From assembly GCA_015657605.1 (NCBI GenBank), contig JACDQO010000307.1, positions 1 through 6,742 of the forward strand: DNA of 6,742 bases, in the 5' to 3' direction. Shown one piece after another: positions 6,149-6,742 of the stretch. Position 1 is the stretch's first letter. The number at the start of each line of letters is the position of its first letter. This DNA comes from Limnohabitans sp. GTDB lineage: Bacteria > Pseudomonadota > Gammaproteobacteria > Burkholderiales > Burkholderiaceae_C. The notes below the pieces were generated by a model. That model was given only the letters and a program-made list of their open reading frames with translations. It had not been told where the DNA came from and ran no database searches. A program made the translations under genes and the position numbers.

Positions 6149-6742
6149 ATGTCGAACTCTGCAATGACCACTGTGACCTCTGGTTCCTCCCGCTCACACT
6201 GGGTGGCATTCGCCATCATGGTGCTGGCCCTTGCCATTGCCCCGATCTGGGTCTACCCGATCTTCTTGATGAAGGTGATGTGCTTTGCGCTGTTTGCCTG
6301 CGCCTTCAACTTGTTGCTGGGCTTTGGTGGCCTGCTGTCTTTTGGCCACGCCATGTTTTTGGGCACAGCCGGTTATGCGTCAGCGCATGCGGCCAAAGTC
6401 TGGGGTTTGACGCCCGAGTTGGCCGTGCTTTTCGGCACGCTGTGCTCCACCGTGTTGGCCTATGTGGTGGGCTCCTTGGCGATACGCCGCCAAGGCATTT
6501 ACTTTGCGATGATCACGCTGGCTTTGGCCCAAATGATTTTCTTCTTCGCATTGCAAGCCCCTTTCACCGGCGTGAAGACGGTATCCAAAACGTGCCACGC
6601 GGCCACCTGTTTGGCCTGTTTGATCTGGCCGACAACATGAACATGTACATGTTTGTGTTCGCGATTTTCATCCTGGGTTTCTTGTTCGTCTGGCGCGTCA
6701 TCCACTCACCATTCGGTCAAATTCTGAAGGCCATCCGCGAAC
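6149..6742 (+). CDS. livM: Branched-chain amino acid-type ABC transporter permease, LivM type (3' cut by window; apparent frameshift)
   Basis: Second inner-membrane permease of the importer. Codons 1-141 from ATG 6149 read as a LivM protein: hydrophobic segments near 18-36 and 42-58, the hallmark NLLLGFGGLLSFGHAMF from 54, then AIRRQGIYFAMITLALAQM. After TTC ACC GGC (6563-6571) this frame degrades and stops at TGA 6638-6640. The family sequence resumes one base earlier at 6574 (EDGIQNVPRG, then LFGLFDLADNMNMYMFVF and SPFGQILKAIRE) and stays open to the window end. One added G would restore FTGGEDGIQ across the join. About 198 residues are visible of a usual 320 or more. The window ends inside the coupling loop that docks the ATPases. 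The 163-residue product of the sequence as written would lack the later membrane helices. Sequence error is more likely than a true break. Confidence 0.88.
6569..6574 (+). other. Frameshift site (apparent loss of one G) in livM
   Basis: The sequence here reads GGC GTG AAG. LivM proteins usually have glycine-glycine-glutamate-aspartate-glycine at this point, which GGC GGT GAA GAC GGT would encode. One missing G in the short G-rich stretch explains the change from the frame of ATG 6149 to the frame used from 6574 onward. Confidence 0.75.

Noticed and set aside
5242..6237. A 331-codon open frame on the - strand covering the whole of livH
   Set aside because: It mirrors the codons of a clear membrane permease, giving a His/Asp/Gln-rich protein with no recognisable domain. 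It is best seen as an antisense shadow.

Overview
The window looks like a chromosomal segment of a betaproteobacterium, most likely Burkholderiales and perhaps Comamonadaceae. This is inferred from the moderately high GC with many TTG leucine codons, the close resemblance of every protein to beta/gammaproteobacterial families, and the neighbourhood. No sequence search was possible. All genes lie on the + strand and the coding density is high. I saw no tRNA, rRNA, CRISPR array, insertion sequence or phage gene.

Layout: (1) 2-1258, the 3' nine-tenths of mnmE (tRNA-modification GTPase), cut at its 5' end by the window edge. (2) 1341-2344, a membrane fatty acid desaturase with three histidine boxes. 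Its reading frame is broken by one apparently missing base near the T5 run at 1491-1495. (3) 2345-2501, a 157-base gap with a small hairpin and a perfect 12-base palindrome. (4) 2502-6742, a complete-looking high-affinity branched-chain-amino-acid-type (HAAT/Liv) ABC importer. Its order is ATPase (livG type), ATPase (livF type), periplasmic substrate-binding protein, permease (livH type), permease (livM type). The last gene runs off the window and also carries an apparent one-base deletion near 6571.

The transporter genes are spaced as one operon: livG/livF overlap by 8 bases, then gaps of 30, 33 and 4 bases. The binding protein would catch a small ligand in the periplasm and deliver it to the LivH-LivM channel, powered by the LivG-LivF pair. 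Members of this family carry branched-chain amino acids, other amino acids, amides, urea or aromatic acids, and the sequence does not fix the substrate.

The most interesting biology is in the ATPase pair. LivF has arginine in place of the Walker A lysine, and the difference from either lysine codon is three bases, so it is not a sequencing slip. Together with the degenerate signature of LivG and a glutamine at the LivF H-switch, this predicts one consensus and one degenerate ATP site. The two frameshifts look like sequence or assembly errors, or recent lesions, in otherwise well-preserved genes. I did not find a convincing undescribed system here.
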